Assembly: GCA_900321665.1 (NCBI GenBank)
Contig: ONWY01000083.1
Span: 1-6,401, forward strand
DNA length: 6,401 nucleotides
Direction: 5' to 3'
Source: an uncultured Eubacteriales bacterium
GTDB lineage: Bacteria > Bacillota > Clostridia > Oscillospirales > Acutalibacteraceae
The notes under the pieces are model-generated. The model did not search any database. It had not been told where the DNA came from and worked only from the letters and a program-made list of their open reading frames with translations. Positions within the stretch are counted from its first letter, which is position 1; the number at the start of each line of letters is the position of its first letter. This document shows positions 1-6,401 of this stretch, in pieces. Both the position numbers and the translations under genes were made by a program.

Positions 1-788
1 TCCTCTGCTTTATATGTAATTCCGAATCCACCGCTTCCACACTTTGCCTGATGCTCGAGGAGGTCGTGAAATACGGCACCGGTAAAAACGCATATGTGGC
101 AGGCTACCGCGTGGCGGGTAAAACCGGCACCTCCGAAAAGCTGGGCACCTTGGGCGATGATACCGGTAAAAAGTATGTAACCAGCTTTGTCGCTTTTGCG
201 CCGGCAAATGACCCGAAGGTAGCGGTCTTGATTGCTGTGGATGAGCCGCAGGGCGGCAACATCGGCGGCGGTACCAATGCGGCGCCCTCCGTGGCAGCGG
301 TATTGGAGGAAGCGATGAAATATTATAACGTGCAGCCGCAGTATACAGAGGATGAAATGTCCGAGCTTGAAATTGCCACGCCATCCTTAACCGGCTTAAG
401 TGTAGAAAAAGCACAGCAGCTGTTGAGCGATAATGACCTGCAATATATCGTGGTAGGCGAGGGAAAAGAGGTCACCGGTCAATCCCCGGCGGCAGACAGA
501 AATATTCCCACCGGCGGCACTGTCGTGATTTACACGGAAAAAGATTACAAAGCCGAGACCGTGAAGGTGCCCGATTTCACCGGGTTGACAGTTAGCGAAG
601 CCAACCAGCTCGCAGCGGAAAACGGCTTGAATATCCGCTTTAGCGGTAATAACTTAGAGAGCGGCACGGTCACTGCCAATCGCCAATCGGCGGAAAAAGA
701 CAGCGAAGTGGAAAAGGGCTCGGTGATTACCGTGTTCTTCATTGCATCAAGCGGTGTTAGCGATACCTACACAGGCAGTGAAGATTAA
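1..788 (+). CDS. SpoVD/PBP2-like class B penicillin-binding protein, C-terminal part with two PASTA domains (5' partial)
   Basis: This is the C-terminal end of a class B transpeptidase, which crosslinks peptidoglycan stem peptides outside the membrane and usually partners a SEDS polymerase. The gene runs in from the left edge: the frame is open from base 3, so the ATG at base 51 is an internal Met, not the start. Counting from that Met, the third active-site motif K-T-G is at residues 24-26 (bases 120-128) in the context VAGKTGTSEK, preceded by the family-typical stretch GTGKNAY. The SxxK serine and SxN motifs lie off the window. Two PASTA domains follow, at about residues 108-163 and 170-232, then a short Ser/Thr/acidic tail. 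Dedicated SpoVD and vegetative PBP2 cannot be separated from this fragment; linkage to murE fits either. The first 20 or so bases fit the family poorly and may hold a one-base error. It lies 24 nt upstream of murE in the same orientation. Confidence 0.93.
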   Translation, partial: LCFICNSESTASTLCLMLEEVVKYGTGKNAYVAGYRVAGKTGTSEKLGTLGDDTGKKYVTSFVAFAPANDPKVAVLIAVDEPQGGNIGGGTNAAPSVAAVLEEAMKYYNVQPQYTEDEMSELEIATPSLTGLSVEKAQQLLSDNDLQYIVVGEGKEVTGQSPAADRNIPTGGTVVIYTEKDYKAETVKVPDFTGLTVSEANQLAAENGLNIRFSGNNLESGTVTANRQSAEKDSEVEKGSVITVFFIASSGVSDTYTGSED

Positions 789-802
789 AACAGCAACAGA
801 CC

Positions 803-807
803 GGAGG
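803..807 (+). promoter_or_regulatory. Ribosome binding site of murE
   Basis: GGAGG lies 5 nt before the ATG at 813, inside the 24-nt gap after the penicillin-binding protein gene. It supports 813 as the murE start. No promoter-like pair is visible in this gap, so murE is probably read from an upstream promoter. Confidence 0.85.
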
Positions 808-812
808 TACTC

Positions 813-2249
813 ATGAAATTATCTGATTTACTCGTTGGTGTCGGTGCAAAAGCCGATTACAGGAACGTAGCGGTAATGGATATTACCGATGATACAAGAA
901 AAATCAAAAAGGGCAGCGTGTTCGTGTGCATCAAGGGCGCCAATTTTGATGGTCACAGCGTTGCGCGGCAAATGCTCGAGCAGGGTGCTGCGGCAGTCGT
1001 TTGCGAGCACTCTTTAGGCTTAAAAGAAGAGGTAGTGGTAGATAACACCAGGAGCGCTTATGCAATTATGTGTGCAAACTATTTCGGTAATCCCGCGCGG
1101 CAGTTGAAGCTTATCGGGCTGACCGGAACAAACGGCAAAACCTCCTCCACTTATTTCATCAAAAGCCTTTTTGAACTCTTTGAAATCAAGGTTGGCTTAA
1201 TCGGCACGATGCAGAATATGATTGGCGATGAGGTATTCCCGGCGCGCTACACCACACCGACTGCATATGAGCTGCAGGAGCTCTTCCGCAAGATGGCGGA
1301 TGCCGGGTGCGCCTATTGCGTGATGGAGGTATCCAGCCAAGCGCTTGCGCAGGGCAGGGTAGACGGCTTGCATTTTGATATTGCCGTTTTCACCAACCTC
1401 ACCCAAGACCATTTGGATTTTCACGGCACGATGGAAAACTATGCGGCGGCAAAAAAGTTGCTTTTGCAGCGCTGTGACACCGCGATTATCAATAAAGACG
1501 ACCCCCATGCCGCTTACATGGCAGAGGGATTACAGTGCCGGATTGTGACTTATTCCGCCAAGGATAACAGCGCTGATTTTGTGGCAAAGAATATCCAATT
1601 GACGGCGCGCGGGATTACCTACGAGCTGTTAGGCGACGCGGTGATTGCAAGGTTAAAATGCCCGATTCCCGGTTCTTTTACAGTGTATAATTCCCTGTGC
1701 GCCGCGGCAACGGCGATTACGGCGGGGTTGGATTTTAAAAAGACCATCAGCGCCTTCTCCTCATTAAAAGGGGTAAAGGGCAGAATCGAGGTTGTGCCGA
1801 CCGATACGGATTACACGGTCATCATTGACTATGCACACTCGCCCGATGGCATTATCAATATTTTGCGCTCTGTTAAGGAGTTTGCCGACGGGCGCGTTAT
1901 CATTGTTTTCGGTTGCGGCGGCGACAGAGATGCCGGTAAGCGCCCGAAGATGGCGGACGCGGCAGCATCACTTGCGGATTTTGTGGTATTGACCTCCGAT
2001 AATCCGCGCACCGAGGACCCGGAGAAGATTGTTGCTGATGCGGCAGTCGGCTTAAAGGGGCACAAGGTTGAGAGAAAAATCATTGTGGACAGAACGCAGG
2101 CGATTCGCTTCGCCTTAGAGGAAGCCAAAGCCGGCGATGTGATTGTGCTCGCAGGCAAGGGGCACGAAACCTACCAAATCATCGGTACCGAGAAGCGGCA
2201 TTACGATGAAAGAGAAATTGTCAAAGGCATATTGGCAGGAGAAATATAG
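813..2249 (+). CDS. murE: UDP-MurNAc-L-Ala-D-Glu:meso-diaminopimelate ligase MurE
   Basis: This cytoplasmic ATP-dependent Mur ligase adds the third stem-peptide residue to UDP-MurNAc-L-Ala-D-Glu (EC 6.3.2.13 if the substrate is meso-DAP). At 478 aa it is of normal length. The N-terminal UDP-binding domain covers about residues 1-95. The central ATPase domain has the P-loop GTNGKT (105-110), the TTPT substrate segment (147-150), the TNLTQDHLD block (194-202) and K214, which aligns with the carbamylated lysine of E. coli MurE. The C-terminal domain starts near DYAHSPD (339-345). DNPR at 396-399 and GKGHE at 448-452 are the family signature for meso-DAP rather than L-lysine, so a DAP-type wall is inferred. 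The ATG at 813 has a good GGAGG 5 nt upstream. Its stop codon directly touches the murF start. The N-terminal domain is visibly similar to that of MurF next door, as expected for Mur ligase paralogues. No key residue appears to be missing. Confidence 0.97.
   Translation: MKLSDLLVGVGAKADYRNVAVMDITDDTRKIKKGSVFVCIKGANFDGHSVARQMLEQGAAAVVCEHSLGLKEEVVVDNTRSAYAIMCANYFGNPARQLKLIGLTGTNGKTSSTYFIKSLFELFEIKVGLIGTMQNMIGDEVFPARYTTPTAYELQELFRKMADAGCAYCVMEVSSQALAQGRVDGLHFDIAVFTNLTQDHLDFHGTMENYAAAKKLLLQRCDTAIINKDDPHAAYMAEGLQCRIVTYSAKDNSADFVAKNIQLTARGITYELLGDAVIARLKCPIPGSFTVYNSLCAAATAITAGLDFKKTISAFSSLKGVKGRIEVVPTDTDYTVIIDYAHSPDGIINILRSVKEFADGRVIIVFGCGGDRDAGKRPKMADAAASLADFVVLTSDNPRTEDPEKIVADAAVGLKGHKVERKIIVDRTQAIRFALEEAKAGDVIVLAGKGHETYQIIGTEKRHYDEREIVKGILAGEI
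2237..2242 (+). promoter_or_regulatory. Ribosome binding site of murF, inside the murE 3' end
   Basis: AGGAGA lies 7 nt before the GTG at 2250, within the last codons of murE. It decides in favour of the GTG start that immediately follows the murE TAG. This arrangement suggests translational coupling between the two ligases. Confidence 0.8.
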
Positions 2250-3614
2250 GTGGAAAAGCTCAGTTTAAAGAAAATTGCCGAGGCGATTGGCGCTTCTTGC
2301 GATGCGGATTTGCTCATTGAAAGCATCAGCACCGATACGAGAAGCATCACAAAGGGAAGCCTTTTTATCGCCATTGAAGGCGCAAGATTTGATGGCCACA
2401 ATTTTGTTGCACAGGCTGTGGAAAACGGTGCGGTGGCGGTTGTATGCCACAAAAAAGTGCAGTGCGCGGTTCCGGTGCTGTATGTGGAAAATACCGGCAC
2501 GGCTTACCTGGATATTGCAGGGTATTATCGCTCTTTGTTTTCCATTCCGCTTGTGGGCATCACCGGCAGTGTCGGTAAAACGACGACCAAGGAATTTATT
2601 GCTCTCGCACTCAGCGCCAAGTTTAAAACCTTGAAAACCGAGGGCAATTTTAATAACGATATCGGAATGCCGAAAACACTCTTGCGGCTTGATAGCAGCT
2701 ACGAGGCGGCAGTGATTGAAATGGGAATGAACCACTTTGGAGAAATTCACAACCTGACCCTGCGCAGCAAGCCGACAATGGGCGTTATCACCAATATCGG
2801 TGTTTCCCATATTGAAAACTTAGGCTCAAGAGAGGGTATTTTAAAGGCAAAGCTCGAGCTGCTCGATGGGATGGCAGCCGATGCACCGCTGCTTTTGAAT
2901 GGGGATAATGACATGCTTGCGACGGTTCACTTGCCGGGGCGCAAGGTGTATACCTTCGGCATCGATTGCGAGAGCGCCGATTTTAGAGCGGTGAATATTC
3001 AAATCGATTGCGGCAGCATGGCATTTGACATCCTTTATGCGGGCGGCAAGCAGGCGGTACGCATACCGGTGGTCGGTATGCACAATGTGCTCAATGCGGT
3101 ATGCGCGTTTGCAGTCGGCGTGCTCAACGGTGTTGAGGCGGCGCAGGTGGCGCAGAAGCTGAGCGCATATGTGCCGGCAGGCAGGCGGCAGAAAATTGTC
3201 GATTGCGGCAGCTTTACGGTCATAGAGGATTGCTACAATGCTTCTCCCGATTCCATGCGCGCGGCACTTGGTACGCTGGCGGGAATGAAAGCCGGCAAGC
3301 ACATTGCCGTTTTGGCAGATATGCTGGAGCTGGGTAATTTTTCCAAGACGCTTCACGAGCAGGTCGGCGAAATGTGCGCACAAAATCACCTCGATACCGT
3401 ACTTTGTTATGGGGAACAGGCGGCGCACTACTGCACCAAGGCAGCACAGGGCTGCTCTGATGTAAAGCATTTTATGCACCGACAGGATGTATTAGAGGAA
3501 TTATTAAAGCAAATAGAGGAAGGCAGCGTGGTGCTCTTTAAAGGAAGCCATGGCATGCACCTTGAAGATATAATTAATGCACTGTATGAGAGGAAGGGTA
3601 TCAATCATGAGTAA
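2250..3614 (+). CDS. murF: UDP-MurNAc-tripeptide:D-Ala-D-Ala ligase MurF
   Basis: MurF (EC 6.3.2.10) completes the soluble precursor by joining D-Ala-D-Ala to the UDP-MurNAc-tripeptide in the cytoplasm. The 454-aa product has normal family length. The N-terminal domain (about 1-98) resembles that of MurE. The ATPase domain has the P-loop GITGSVGKTTTKE (103-115), the EGNFNNDIGMP block (131-141), EMGMNHFGEI (157-166) and NIGVSHIENLGS (182-193). The C-terminal domain contains DCYNASPDSM (327-336), a form of the family's D-A-Y-N-A-N-P-D-S-M motif, then VLADMLELG (354-362) and KGSHGMHLE (431-439). The start is GTG, placed directly after the murE stop and supported by AGGAGA 7 nt upstream. The 3' end overlaps mraY by 8 nt. 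Having murF beside murE is known in several Clostridia and other groups. Nothing suggests damage or transfer. Confidence 0.96.
   Translation: MEKLSLKKIAEAIGASCDADLLIESISTDTRSITKGSLFIAIEGARFDGHNFVAQAVENGAVAVVCHKKVQCAVPVLYVENTGTAYLDIAGYYRSLFSIPLVGITGSVGKTTTKEFIALALSAKFKTLKTEGNFNNDIGMPKTLLRLDSSYEAAVIEMGMNHFGEIHNLTLRSKPTMGVITNIGVSHIENLGSREGILKAKLELLDGMAADAPLLLNGDNDMLATVHLPGRKVYTFGIDCESADFRAVNIQIDCGSMAFDILYAGGKQAVRIPVVGMHNVLNAVCAFAVGVLNGVEAAQVAQKLSAYVPAGRRQKIVDCGSFTVIEDCYNASPDSMRAALGTLAGMKAGKHIAVLADMLELGNFSKTLHEQVGEMCAQNHLDTVLCYGEQAAHYCTKAAQGCSDVKHFMHRQDVLEELLKQIEEGSVVLFKGSHGMHLEDIINALYERKGINHE
3591..3597 (+). promoter_or_regulatory. Ribosome binding site of mraY, inside the murF 3' end
   Basis: AGGAAGG lies 9 nt before the ATG at 3607. 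The upstream in-frame ATG at 3577 lacks a comparable site and would only add ten residues without membrane or family character. This site therefore sets the mraY start at 3607. Confidence 0.8.
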
Positions 3615-4713
3615 TTGGGTAGCAATTGCAATCGCACTTGCCTTGGCATTTGTGATTTCGGCGGTTTCGGGAAAATGGATTATTCCGTGGCTGCACAAGT
3701 TGAAATACGGACAAACCATTTTGGATATCGGCCCTTCCTGGCACAAGAAAAAGCAGGGCACACCGACCATGGGCGGTATTATGTTTATTATCGCAAGCAT
3801 TGTGTCAATAATAATTACGACTGTCATTTTTGTGCTGATGAAGGGCGAGCTTGGGGATGGCTTAAATCTTTACGGCTCTAACTCAAAGGTACTTGTTTTT
3901 GCCGGTATGTTTTTGGCACTCGGTCAAGGGGTGGTCGGCTTTGCGGACGACTATATCTCCGTGGTGAAAAAAAGAAACGAGGGCTTAACACCGATTCAAA
4001 AAACCTTAGGGCAAATCATCATCGGCTTCGGCTATTTGCTGACCCTTTACATCAGCAAAAACACCTGGTTTTACCTGCCCTTTGCCTCGAGCGAGCATAT
4101 GGTTGTGGAGCTCGGCAACAGTGTGGTCGGCGGTCTTGTGTTTTGGCTTGGCGGTATTTTCCTCATTTACGGCTTCTCGAATGCAGTCAATCTTACCGAC
4201 GGTATCGACGGGCTCTGCGGTTCGGTGACAACGGTTGTCAGCGTTGCACTGCTGGTGATTTCCGTTTTGCACAAGTTTGCCGGTGTATCTATCTTCGCGG
4301 CAGCGATTGCGGGTGCGTGCGCCGGTTACCTGATTTGGAACCATTACCCCGCAAAGGTATTTATGGGTGATACCGGATCGCTGTTTTTGGGCGGTGTCGT
4401 GATGGCGCTTGCATTTGCACTTCACATTCCTTACATTATCCTGATTATCGGCATTGTTTATGTGTGCGAAACAGGCTCTGTGATGCTGCAGGTATCTTAT
4501 TACAAGATTACCAAAAAGATTTATAAGGATAAGGATGAAAACGGCAATCTTGTCGGCAGAAGAATCTTTAAAATGACACCTATCCACCACCATTTTGAAT
4601 TGAGCGGGTGGAAGGAAAATAAAATTGTTGCCGTCTTTTCGGCAGTTACGGCAATTGCTTCGGCAATCGGCATTGCAATCGTATACTTTGGGATTTTCTC
4701 GAGATTAAATTAG
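3607..4713 (+). CDS. mraY: Phospho-MurNAc-pentapeptide transferase MraY
   Basis: MraY (EC 2.7.8.13) is a polytopic membrane enzyme that transfers phospho-MurNAc-pentapeptide from UDP to undecaprenyl phosphate, giving lipid I on the cytoplasmic face. From ATG 3607 the product is 368 aa with about ten hydrophobic segments. Family motifs appear in order: GTPTMGG (51-57), FADD (112-115) with the paired aspartates D114/D115, NAVNLTDGIDGL (192-203), VFMGDTGS (251-258) with D255 at the position of the third essential aspartate, and the PIHHHFE block (325-331) with the His triad H327-H329. I prefer 3607 over the in-frame ATG at 3577 because of the AGGAAGG site and the family-typical short N-terminus. 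The gene overlaps the murF end by 8 nt, which suggests coupling. A charged stretch at about 303-316, just before GRRIFKM, looks longer than the usual cytoplasmic loop. All catalytic residues are present. Confidence 0.96.
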   Translation: MSNWVAIAIALALAFVISAVSGKWIIPWLHKLKYGQTILDIGPSWHKKKQGTPTMGGIMFIIASIVSIIITTVIFVLMKGELGDGLNLYGSNSKVLVFAGMFLALGQGVVGFADDYISVVKKRNEGLTPIQKTLGQIIIGFGYLLTLYISKNTWFYLPFASSEHMVVELGNSVVGGLVFWLGGIFLIYGFSNAVNLTDGIDGLCGSVTTVVSVALLVISVLHKFAGVSIFAAAIAGACAGYLIWNHYPAKVFMGDTGSLFLGGVVMALAFALHIPYIILIIGIVYVCETGSVMLQVSYYKITKKIYKDKDENGNLVGRRIFKMTPIHHHFELSGWKENKIVAVFSAVTAIASAIGIAIVYFGIFSRLN

Positions 4714-4717
4714 GTGG
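4712..4717 (+). promoter_or_regulatory. Ribosome binding site of ftsW/spoVE overlapping the mraY stop
   Basis: AGGTGG begins inside the mraY TAG stop (4711-4713) and sits 6 nt before the TTG at 4724. It is the main reason to accept the TTG start, because the next in-frame ATG (4850) is preceded only by a weak purine run. Confidence 0.7.
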
Positions 4718-4723
4718 TTAATT

Positions 4724-5956
4724 TTGGAAAAAACATTTGACAAACAAAACATTACCGCAACCAAAAAGCGCAAAAGGCAGCGGGGTGAAAAGCGCTTTTC
4801 CCGCCGCTTGAGCGGGTGGTTTCCCTATGCCAAAAAAGGGAAAATCGATATGCCCTTCTTCATTATGGTGATGGCGCTGTTGACAGTCGGCTTAATCATG
4901 ATGTTTTCGGCATCCTTTGTATCCGCTTTATATAACACACAAAGCCACGACAGCTTGTATTACATCAAGCGCCAGCTGATTTTTGCCGTGGCGGGTGTGG
5001 TCGGTATGTTTATCGTTTCGGCAATTGATTATAAGCTCATCAGAAAGCTGACCTTGCCGCTGTTGGGGGTGACACTGGCGCTGCTTGTCATTGTAAGGCT
5101 GCTGCGGCCGGTGGATGGTGTGTACCGCTGGATTAACCTGGGCATGTTTACCATTCAACCCTCGGAAATTGCAAAATTCACTATCATTGCAGTTCTCACA
5201 CACTTAATTGCGCTGCATCCCGATAGGATGAACAGCTTCAAATACATCGCCGTTTTGGGCGGCATCATCGCCATATTCGTTGTGATGCTGATGCTTGAAA
5301 AGCACTTATCGGGTACGATTTTGATTTTTGCCATCGGGCTTTGCATGCTCTATGCAGGCGGTATTTGGAATAAGCACAAGTGGGCGGCACCGGCGATTAT
5401 GCTCACCGGTATTGCCGTGCTCGCGTTTTTAATTTTTATTATCTATAAACACCCCGAAATCAATGAGCACGCGTTTATCCGCGTCAAATCCTGGTTGGAT
5501 AAGGATTATGACCCGCTTGGCGCAAGGTGGCAAACCAATAATTCGTTGTATGCCATCGGCTCGGGCGGCTTGCTCGGCTCGGGGCTCGGGCAATCGATGC
5601 AAAAATATTTGTATGTTTCCGAGCCGCAAAATGACTTTATTTTCGCCATTGTGTGCGAAGAACTCGGTTTTATCGGCGCGGTGCTGATTTTAGGCGCGTT
5701 TTGCATGCTGATTGTCAGAGGTGTGATGATTGCCAGAAGCGCTAAAAACAGCTACGGCTCGCTATTGACAATGGGCATTGTGTTCCAAGTCGGCATTCAG
5801 GTGATATTGAATGTGGCGGTGGTGACCGATACGATTCCCAATACGGGTATCTCCCTGCCGTTTTTCTCTTACGGCGGCACCTCGCTGTTGATGTTATTGT
5901 TGGAAATGGGCGTGGTACTTTCCATTTCGAGAACGGCGCGCATGGAAAAGCTGTAG
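4724..5956 (+). CDS. ftsW: SEDS-family peptidoglycan glycosyltransferase FtsW/SpoVE
   Basis: SEDS proteins polymerise lipid II into glycan strands outside the membrane together with a class B penicillin-binding protein; FtsW acts at the division septum and SpoVE in spore cortex synthesis. The 410-aa product has about ten hydrophobic segments between residues 43 and 402. Signatures are YRWINLG with the downstream QPSEIAKF (134-152), HLSGT (194-198), AIGSGGLLGSGLG (277-289), the PQNDFIFAIVCEELG block (301-315) with D304 at the place of the catalytic aspartate, and PNTGISLPFFSYGG (372-385). The start is TTG, supported by AGGTGG overlapping the mraY stop. An ATG at 4850 would remove the first 42 residues. 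Those residues form a strongly basic cytoplasmic tail ahead of a GKIDMPF motif. The gap to mraY is 10 nt, with no murD between them. FtsW and SpoVE cannot be told apart from sequence alone, so the symbol is provisional. Confidence 0.93.
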   Translation: MEKTFDKQNITATKKRKRQRGEKRFSRRLSGWFPYAKKGKIDMPFFIMVMALLTVGLIMMFSASFVSALYNTQSHDSLYYIKRQLIFAVAGVVGMFIVSAIDYKLIRKLTLPLLGVTLALLVIVRLLRPVDGVYRWINLGMFTIQPSEIAKFTIIAVLTHLIALHPDRMNSFKYIAVLGGIIAIFVVMLMLEKHLSGTILIFAIGLCMLYAGGIWNKHKWAAPAIMLTGIAVLAFLIFIIYKHPEINEHAFIRVKSWLDKDYDPLGARWQTNNSLYAIGSGGLLGSGLGQSMQKYLYVSEPQNDFIFAIVCEELGFIGAVLILGAFCMLIVRGVMIARSAKNSYGSLLTMGIVFQVGIQVILNVAVVTDTIPNTGISLPFFSYGGTSLLMLLLEMGVVLSISRTARMEKL

Positions 5957-5982
5957 CTTGCACTTTTTGAATATATTTTAGT

Positions 5983-5987
5983 GGAGG
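5983..5987 (+). promoter_or_regulatory. Ribosome binding site of murG
   Basis: GGAGG lies 6 nt before the ATG at 5994. It sits at the end of the 37-nt AT-rich gap after ftsW and fixes the murG start. Confidence 0.85.
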
Positions 5988-5993
5988 GTAGAG

Positions 5994-6401
5994 ATGAAAA
6001 TATTATTTGCAACCGGCGGCACTGCCGGGCATATTAATCCTGCATTGGCTGCCGCGGGATATATCAGAGAGCAGCACCCGGAGGCGGAAATCCTTTTTGT
6101 CGGCACTGCAGAAAAAATGGAGGCAAGACTTGTTCCCGCAGCGGGCTTTAACTTTAAAACGATAGAAATTACCGGCTTTAAAAGAAGCATGAATCTTTCC
6201 GGTATCAAGCATAATATCAAAACCGTTTTTTTAACCCTGCGCTCCTCGGGAGAAGCGAAAAAAATTCTTAAGGAATTTCGACCCGATGTTGCAGTCGGTT
6301 TTGGCGGTTATGTCAGCGGCCCGGTCATCAGAATGGCGGCAAAAATGGGCATTCCCACTGCCATTCACGAGCAAAACGCCTATCCCGGCGTTACCAATAA
6401 A
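5994..6401 (+). CDS. murG: UDP-GlcNAc:lipid I N-acetylglucosaminyltransferase MurG, N-terminal part (3' partial)
   Basis: MurG (EC 2.4.1.227) adds GlcNAc to lipid I at the inner membrane face to form lipid II, the substrate of the SEDS polymerase. Only the first 136 codons are present, and the frame is still open at the right edge; the full family length is about 350-370 aa. The fragment is the N-terminal Rossmann-like acceptor domain. It shows the glycine-rich loop TGGTAGHINPALA (7-19), where TAGH replaces the TGGH of E. coli, then VGTAEKMEARLVP (36-48), PDVAVGFGGYVSGP (97-110) and HEQNAYPGVTNK (125-136), all at expected positions. The donor-binding C-terminal domain lies off the window. The ATG at 5994 has a GGAGG site 6 nt upstream. 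It follows ftsW by 37 nt on the same strand, the usual SEDS-murG order of Firmicutes clusters. Confidence 0.95.
   Translation, partial: MKILFATGGTAGHINPALAAAGYIREQHPEAEILFVGTAEKMEARLVPAAGFNFKTIEITGFKRSMNLSGIKHNIKTVFLTLRSSGEAKKILKEFRPDVAVGFGGYVSGPVIRMAAKMGIPTAIHEQNAYPGVTNK

Larger units (their letters stand above)
1..6401 (+). other. dcw cluster segment, probable single operon
   Basis: Six genes of lipid II synthesis and use are all on the plus strand, with gaps of 24, 0, -8, 10 and 37 nt. No hairpin followed by a T-run is visible in any gap. The order PBP-murE-murF-mraY-ftsW/spoVE-murG matches the dcw arrangement known from Firmicutes, except that murD is absent. A common transcript from a promoter left of the window is inferred; internal promoters inside genes cannot be excluded. 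Confidence 0.85.

Noticed and set aside
51..53. ATG at base 51 as the start of a small PASTA protein
   Set aside because: The frame is open further left with family-like sequence just upstream (SESTA segment), and this Met lies within the conserved transpeptidase domain before the KTG motif.
813..2460. Similarity between the N-terminal parts of murE and murF as a recent duplication
   Set aside because: The shared pattern (D-T-R, K-G-S-x-F, F-D-G-H) is the ancient homology of Mur ligase N-terminal domains, not a recent repeat.
2265..2810. 181-codon open frame on the minus strand within murF
   Set aside because: It lies wholly opposite a well-supported murF, its product matches no family I recognise, and long antisense frames are common opposite genes with this codon usage.
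2841..3479. 212-codon open frame on the minus strand within murF
   Set aside because: It is the antisense shadow of murF; the translation is rich in His, Arg and Cys with no recognisable domain.
3577..3606. Upstream ATG extending mraY by ten residues
   Set aside because: There is no good ribosome site before it, it would deepen the overlap with murF, and the ATG at 3607 has a clear AGGAAGG site and a family-typical N-terminus.
4006..4593. 195-codon open frame on the minus strand within mraY
   Set aside because: It is antisense to conserved MraY motifs, with a polar, His- and Asn-rich translation typical of the complement of membrane-protein codons.
5958..5977. TTGCAC and TATATT as a possible promoter for murG
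   Set aside because: The two boxes are only 8 nt apart, far from the roughly 17 nt needed by the vegetative sigma factor.

Overview
This window is a segment of the division and cell wall (dcw) gene cluster of a Gram-positive-type bacterium, most likely an uncultured or gut-type member of the Clostridia. The evidence is a class B penicillin-binding protein of the SpoVD/PBP2 type carrying C-terminal PASTA domains, strong AGGAGG-like ribosome binding sites, GTG and TTG starts mixed with ATG, and tightly packed genes all on the plus strand. Base composition looks near balanced by eye. A genus cannot be named from this sequence alone.

Layout: the 3' part of a SpoVD/PBP2-like transpeptidase gene (1-788, cut by the left edge); murE (813-2249); murF (2250-3614, GTG start directly abutting the murE stop); mraY (3607-4713, overlapping murF by 8 nt); a SEDS glycosyltransferase gene, ftsW/spoVE (4724-5956, TTG start); and the first 136 codons of murG (5994-6401, cut by the right edge). 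Non-coding DNA totals about 70 nt in three short gaps. I see no tRNA, rRNA, mobile element, CRISPR, terminator or convincing promoter.

The genes form one pathway. MurE adds the third residue, predicted from its DNPR motif to be meso-diaminopimelate. MurF adds D-Ala-D-Ala. MraY moves phospho-MurNAc-pentapeptide onto undecaprenyl phosphate to give lipid I, and MurG adds GlcNAc to make lipid II. The SEDS protein polymerises lipid II after flipping, and the penicillin-binding protein crosslinks the strands as its partner. murD, which often lies between mraY and spoVE/ftsW in Firmicutes, is not here.

This is an ordinary core-genome region and I found no evidence of a new biological system. The points worth a second look are modest: the missing murD, a possible one-base error at the left edge, a charged loop insertion in MraY, a very basic N-terminal tail on the SEDS protein behind a TTG start, and the abutting or overlapping gene junctions.
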